A DNA stretch of 35,402 nt from Bacillota bacterium. GTDB taxonomy: Bacteria; Bacillota; DSM-12270; Thermacetogeniales; Thermacetogeniaceae. The notes beneath the pieces were generated by a model. The model searched no databases and was not told the DNA's origin. It saw only the letters and a list, made by a program, of their open reading frames with translations. The stretch spans positions 1 to 35,402 of the forward strand of contig JARYLU010000029.1 of NCBI GenBank assembly GCA_029907475.1. The letters are read 5' to 3'. Position numbers and translations under genes: made by a program. Positions 31,643-35,402 of this stretch are shown one piece after another; the stretch's first letter is position 1; every line of letters starts with the position of its first letter.

Positions 31643-32967
31643 AAAACTACCTTGAAAGCAATCTTGCCCGCTTCGTTCATATCCTGCGGCACCTGGGGAT
31701 TAAAGTAAGTACGGGGGAGACCATTACCGCCTTAAAGGCCCTGTTGCTGGTTGAGCTTCTCAACAGGGCGCATGTAAAAGCGGCTCTACGCGCAACTTTA
31801 GTGAAAAACCATGATGAACAGCCGATTTTTGATCAAGCATTTGAAAGTTTTTTTGTCATCCCCGAAGTAAGACAGCGGCAGCGCGAGGAATGGGAGGAAA
31901 GAAGAACAGAAGAGGCACGCCTGATCGATGAAGCGGAAAGAGATCTTGCTTATCAAGGGGAAACCCTCGATCTCACTGAGGAAGAAAAGCTCCTTTACAC
32001 CCAGCTACCTGAAGAAGAAAAGAAAAAGATCAAAGAGTATCTTGAAGCAAGCTACCTTCCCGAAGACCGATATAACAGGTTTAAACCAATGCTTGAGTAC
32101 CAGATCCGGGGCTCTCTGCGCTACTGGAAGCAAAGACTGGCCGAGGAGGACGATTTTCCCCGGCTGCCCAGCGAAGATGTAGACGATGAAGTTCTGGCCT
32201 CGATTTTACACGAACCGGGCGAGGATGACAGCAATCTTCTCTACGAGGATATGAAGCGAATCGGGGAGCGGGATCTACCTAAAGTAACAAATATTCTGAA
32301 AAAACTGTCTCGGAAACTGGCAACAAAAATTTCGCGGCGTTACCGGATGAGCAAAAAGGCCGTCAAAATCGACCTCCGGCAGAGCATAAAGTCCAATGTC
32401 CGTTACGGTGGGGTTATTTTTAAACTGAAATATAAGCAAAAACGAATTCAAAAACCCCAGGTCCTTCTCATCTGCGATGTCTCCGGCTCAATGGCCCGCT
32501 ATGCCGCTTTTGTCATCCAGTTTATTTACGGTTTAAGCGCAGTGATGAAGCACATTGAAAGTTTTATTTTTGCGGAGGAAATGGAATACGTAACACCATT
32601 CTTCAAACGGCTTCGTCCTTTTGAAGAAACAATGGTTGAATTGATTGGCAAGAGTCGTATTTGGGGGAAGGGAACTAATTTCGGCGCTTCTTTGAGTACG
32701 CTCCGGACTGATTACCCCCTTCTTTTGACATCCCATACCGTCGTGATCATTGTAAGTGATACTAAAACCCTGGAAATAGAGCGCGCGGAGCGGGAACTTG
32801 CCGCAGTAAAACGAATGGTTAAAGACATTCTCTGGCTTAACACCCTCCCTCAAGACGAGTGGAAAGATCTCCGCTCGGTTGGTACTTTCCAGCGGTATTG
32901 CCGGATGTATGAGTGCTACACCCTGGCCCACCTCGAAAAAGTAATCAGGAAACAGTTTCTTTATTAA
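31639..32967 (+). CDS. VWA-domain protein (CoxE-like), partner of the MoxR ATPase
   Basis: The 442 residues have a helical N-terminal region (~1-100), a highly charged middle (~85-210, many Glu/Arg) and a C-terminal von Willebrand A domain. The metal-ion-dependent adhesion site is D280-V-S282-G-S284 in CDVSGSM, with later WGKGTNFGASL and VSDTKTLE segments. This matches the CoxE/VWA group that pairs with MoxR ATPases. The start is TTG 31639, overlapping the upstream stop. No signal peptide or membrane helix is seen. It probably brings the ATPase to its client, which is unknown. Confidence 0.87.
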   Translation: MKNYLESNLARFVHILRHLGIKVSTGETITALKALLLVELLNRAHVKAALRATLVKNHDEQPIFDQAFESFFVIPEVRQRQREEWEERRTEEARLIDEAERDLAYQGETLDLTEEEKLLYTQLPEEEKKKIKEYLEASYLPEDRYNRFKPMLEYQIRGSLRYWKQRLAEEDDFPRLPSEDVDDEVLASILHEPGEDDSNLLYEDMKRIGERDLPKVTNILKKLSRKLATKISRRYRMSKKAVKIDLRQSIKSNVRYGGVIFKLKYKQKRIQKPQVLLICDVSGSMARYAAFVIQFIYGLSAVMKHIESFIFAEEMEYVTPFFKRLRPFEETMVELIGKSRIWGKGTNFGASLSTLRTDYPLLLTSHTVVIIVSDTKTLEIERAERELAAVKRMVKDILWLNTLPQDEWKDLRSVGTFQRYCRMYECYTLAHLEKVIRKQFLY

Positions 32968-32982
32968 TTTTATTAAGGTGGG

Positions 32983-33747
32983 ATGAAAACGGCTTTGAAA
33001 AATAGTTACGAAAAGCTTGCGGTTTTTTATGATCTTCTGATGCAGGGAATTGACTACGAAGCATGGGTAAGTTATGTTGAAAAAATTGTAACAAAGCATC
33101 AGGGGCATGTGGACTCGGTTCTTGATCTGGCATGCGGCACAGGAAACTCTACTTTACCATGGGCAACACGGGGCTACCATACCTTTGGAATTGATTTATC
33201 TGCAGCGATGCTGAAAAAAGCACGCCAAAAAGCAAAAGAAAAAAGGTTAGAAATCACTTTTCTCCAGCAAGATATCCGTGAGTTTCAGTTAAAAGAACCG
33301 GTTGATTTGGTCGTCTGTTTTCAGGATGGCTTAAATTATATCCTGGAGTCTGAAGGGCTGCGGCAAGCCTTTCAAGCCGTGTCCAATAACCTCAAAGGGA
33401 AAGGTTATTTTATTTTTGATCTTAACTATCTTCCTCAAATTGTGCCTAAAAATGAACAGGTTCAGGTTTCAGTAATAGAAGAGGATGCTTTCACCCTCAT
33501 CTGGCAAACAAACTTCCTTGAAAAAGAAAATCTATGGGAGATAGAAGTAACCGGGTTTGTTAAAACCAGAGGAAATTATTATGATAAATTTCACGAAAAA
33601 CACAGGGAAAGAATTTATGAACCACCTGAGGTGTGGACCTGTCTCGCAGAGCGGGGTTTTACGATCCTGGGAACCTACCAAGCCTTTACCTTTGATCTCC
33701 CTCATCCACAGACACCAAGAACCGTTTACGTTGCACAAAAAATCTAA
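32983..33747 (+). CDS. class I SAM-dependent methyltransferase, substrate unknown
   Basis: The 254 residues have a Rossmann methyltransferase core. Motif I LDLACGTGNS is at 47-56, the acidic loop is GIDLSAAML (~68-76) and motif IV is VDLVVCFQDGLNYI (~107-120). A strand-rich C-terminal part (~150-254) resembles the small-molecule methyltransferases found in Firmicutes (YodH/Ubie-like group). It starts at ATG 32983, 15 bases after the VWA gene, and may belong to the same operon. The cobalamin gene cobU follows 30 bases after the stop, but its motifs do not match the corrin methyltransferases, so a role in B12 synthesis is unlikely. Confidence 0.8.
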   Translation: MKTALKNSYEKLAVFYDLLMQGIDYEAWVSYVEKIVTKHQGHVDSVLDLACGTGNSTLPWATRGYHTFGIDLSAAMLKKARQKAKEKRLEITFLQQDIREFQLKEPVDLVVCFQDGLNYILESEGLRQAFQAVSNNLKGKGYFIFDLNYLPQIVPKNEQVQVSVIEEDAFTLIWQTNFLEKENLWEIEVTGFVKTRGNYYDKFHEKHRERIYEPPEVWTCLAERGFTILGTYQAFTFDLPHPQTPRTVYVAQKI

Positions 33748-33777
33748 AGGGTATAAAACCGGAGGTTAATTGCTCAC

Positions 33778-34368
33778 ATGAACCGCGGACAGTTTTTCTT
33801 TATTACGGGTGGCGCACGGAGCGGAAAAAGTCGGTTTGCTGAAAGCCTGGCCTCTGGGCTAGAAAAACCCGTAACCTACATTGCGACCGCTGAGGGGCTT
33901 GACGAAGAGATGGTCGCAAGAATTAAAGAACATCAAAAAAGGAGACCGCCGAGCTGGACTACAATCGAGGAACCACTCAATGTCACAGCATTAATTGAAA
34001 AAATAGGTCAGCATGACGGAGTTATCATTATTGACTGCCTGACATTCCTGATAACCAATCTTCTTTTTAAAGAATGCTCAGAAGGAAAAGTAAATTCTCA
34101 ACCCCACCAAAAAGCCCTGGCCGAAGTAGAAAAATTGGCCGAAGCTGTACAGAGTTGCCGTGCCCATGTTATCCTGGTATCCAACGAGGTAGGGCTGGGT
34201 CTTGTTCCCCCAAACCCCCAGGGCCGCCTTTTTCGTGATGTAGCCGGGTGGGCCAATCAGATCATGGCAGCAAAAGCGGATAAAGTCTATTTTCTGGTAT
34301 CCGGTCTAGCAGTAGATCTGAAAACCCTCAATCAAGATCTTCAAAAGGTTATTCTCTTAATTAGATGA
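33778..34368 (+). CDS. cobU: adenosylcobinamide kinase/guanylyltransferase
   Basis: CobU phosphorylates adenosylcobinamide and then transfers GMP from GTP to form adenosylcobinamide-GDP, in the nucleotide-loop assembly of vitamin B12. The 196 residues have the P-loop GGARSGKS at 11-18, a region EHQKRRPPSWTTIEEP containing the histidine that becomes guanylylated, and the conserved VSNEVGLGLVPPNPQGRLFR. It starts at ATG 33778 with an ACCGGAGG ribosome site. cbiB follows 10 bases later. No B12 riboswitch is visible upstream, so the pair may be read from the MoxR/VWA/methyltransferase unit. Confidence 0.94.
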   Translation: MNRGQFFFITGGARSGKSRFAESLASGLEKPVTYIATAEGLDEEMVARIKEHQKRRPPSWTTIEEPLNVTALIEKIGQHDGVIIIDCLTFLITNLLFKECSEGKVNSQPHQKALAEVEKLAEAVQSCRAHVILVSNEVGLGLVPPNPQGRLFRDVAGWANQIMAAKADKVYFLVSGLAVDLKTLNQDLQKVILLIR

Positions 34369-34378
34369 GGCAAAAGAA

Positions 34379-35395
34379 ATGGAAGGGAAACAATTTGGAA
34401 TTCTCTTGCTCGCCATTATTTTGGATCTCCTGATCGGGGATCCCCAGGTTCGATACCATCCTGTGGCGCTAACCGGTCAATTAATTAATAAATGGGAAAA
34501 CTTGTTGTACAAAAGTGAGGGGACGCCTTTTAAAAAACGGCTAGCAGGGTTTTTTTTAGTTTTTTTCAACGTAATCCCCGTCTTCGTAATTGTCTATTGT
34601 TCCCTTCGTTTAATTCAAAGCTCGATTCCAATACTGTACGTGGGCCTGGGTGCACTTCTTCTATGGAGCGCGATTTCTATCCGAAGCCTCGGGGGCGCGG
34701 CACGGGAAATTTTTAACCTCCTTCAAGATAAAAAACTGGTGCAAGCGCGGGAACGTTTACGGTTTATTGTGGGAAGAGATACAGAACACTTAAACGAAAC
34801 GGAGATAATCAGGGCCACAGTAGAAACTGTTGCCGAAAATATCAGCGACGGGATCATTGCGCCCCTTTTCTATTTCTTCATTGGTGGAATTCCCTTAGCC
34901 TGCACATACCGGGTAATTAACACCCTTGATGCGATGGTAGGGTATCAAAACGAAAGATATCGCGATTTCGGATGGTTTGCTGCAAAATTAGACGATCTGG
35001 CTAATTTTCTGCCGGCCCGCCTGACAGCGGGACTCTTAGTCGGGAGCGCCCTTTGTTTAAGGTTGAACTGGCAGAGGGGATTTTTTGCGATCCGGCGCGA
35101 TGCCCGTAAACATCCGAGCCCTAACAGCGGCTACCCGGAGGCGGCTGTTGCAGGTGCCCTTGAAATTCAGTTGGGTGGGATTAACTACTACCAGGGAAAA
35201 CCCTCTTTTAGGCCCCACCTGGGTGATCCTTTAAAACCACTAGAACCGGTTCATATCATCAAAACCATTCGTTTAATGCACGGCGCCCTGGCAATTTTTG
35301 TGGTCCTTGGTTTAATCGTTGTTTACTTCTATGACCCCTCACCTCCCTTTCCCTGGCAAGAAGTAGCAAGTCGTGGTACTGTGGGTACTGTGTGA
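34379..35395 (+). CDS. cbiB: adenosylcobinamide-phosphate synthase
   Basis: CbiB (CobD in aerobic nomenclature) joins adenosylcobyric acid with aminopropanol or its phosphate, making the adenosylcobinamide(-phosphate) used by CobU. The 338 residues form a multi-pass membrane protein. The N-terminus LLLAIILDLLIGDPQVRYHP is a family signature, and ATVETVAENISDGIIAPLFY and HPSPNSGYPEAAVAGALEI are also characteristic. It ends at TGA 35393-35395. The next three bases are an ATG, perhaps the start of another cobalamin gene beyond the window. Together with cobU it shows that the organism carries out the late steps of B12 synthesis. Confidence 0.94.
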   Translation: MEGKQFGILLLAIILDLLIGDPQVRYHPVALTGQLINKWENLLYKSEGTPFKKRLAGFFLVFFNVIPVFVIVYCSLRLIQSSIPILYVGLGALLLWSAISIRSLGGAAREIFNLLQDKKLVQARERLRFIVGRDTEHLNETEIIRATVETVAENISDGIIAPLFYFFIGGIPLACTYRVINTLDAMVGYQNERYRDFGWFAAKLDDLANFLPARLTAGLLVGSALCLRLNWQRGFFAIRRDARKHPSPNSGYPEAAVAGALEIQLGGINYYQGKPSFRPHLGDPLKPLEPVHIIKTIRLMHGALAIFVVLGLIVVYFYDPSPPFPWQEVASRGTVGTV

Positions 35396-35402
35396 ATGTT
35401 GT

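Overview
The window reads as chromosome of an anaerobic, endospore-forming member of the Firmicutes, most likely a clostridial lineage near Peptococcaceae or Moorella-like bacteria (inference). The supports are dipicolinate synthase (dpaA/dpaB) with asd, dapA and dapB, a ymxH remnant, the tepA-ylzJ pair beside an FtsK/SpoIIIE gene, and the rodZ-rimO-cinA-recA-rny-ymdB-spoVS order. Other supports are a tRNA 2-selenouridine synthase and late cobalamin genes. Ribosome binding sites are strong GGAGG types, GTG and TTG starts are common, and many promoters are close to the vegetative consensus.

Layout. 1-573: the left edge lies inside an IS1634-like transposase on the minus strand. Its end is joined directly to the last ~50 codons of ymxH, which is therefore broken. 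603-5195: dapB, dpaA, dpaB, asd, dapA. DapA and DapB handle the 4-hydroxy-tetrahydrodipicolinate branch point from which DpaAB makes the spore solute dipicolinate, and a sigma-K-like promoter precedes dpaA. 5219-7055: a promoter, a very strong intrinsic terminator and then RNase J. 7072-7266: a small zinc-ribbon protein on the minus strand.

7460-11798 is an accessory island. Two 308-bp direct copies, differing at one base, cover the ylzJ-tepA junction. The right copy lies in intact genes; the left is a fragment with unrelated DNA on both sides. Between them lie a MerR-like regulator with a dyad in front, a DNA methyltransferase broken by a one-base frameshift, a probable restriction endonuclease, a terminator, about 400 bases with many consecutive hairpins (a candidate unrecognised structured RNA), and a 311-residue coiled-coil protein.

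11397-24185: ylzJ and tepA (minus), then on the plus strand ftsK/spoIIIE, an HTH protein fused to a catalytically degenerate PfkB domain, mnmH, a rodZ-like gene, rimO, a membrane-anchored protein overlapping a short FtsH-like protease, cinA, thpR and recA with a LexA box. 24186-28035: a small transcription unit with an SOS-like operator, then rny, an unknown 174-residue gene, ymdB and spoVS. 28147-35395: membrane dipeptidase, PHP phosphoesterase, LysM-NlpC/P60 hydrolase, a MoxR/VWA pair, a methyltransferase, cobU and cbiB.

The most interesting items are the hairpin-rich region in the island, the apparently intact endonuclease beside a broken methyltransferase, the split-FtsH arrangement, the SOS-like unit between recA and rny, and the terminator in the RNase J leader. 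No tRNA, rRNA or CRISPR array was seen. All functional calls come from reading the translations; no database search was run.
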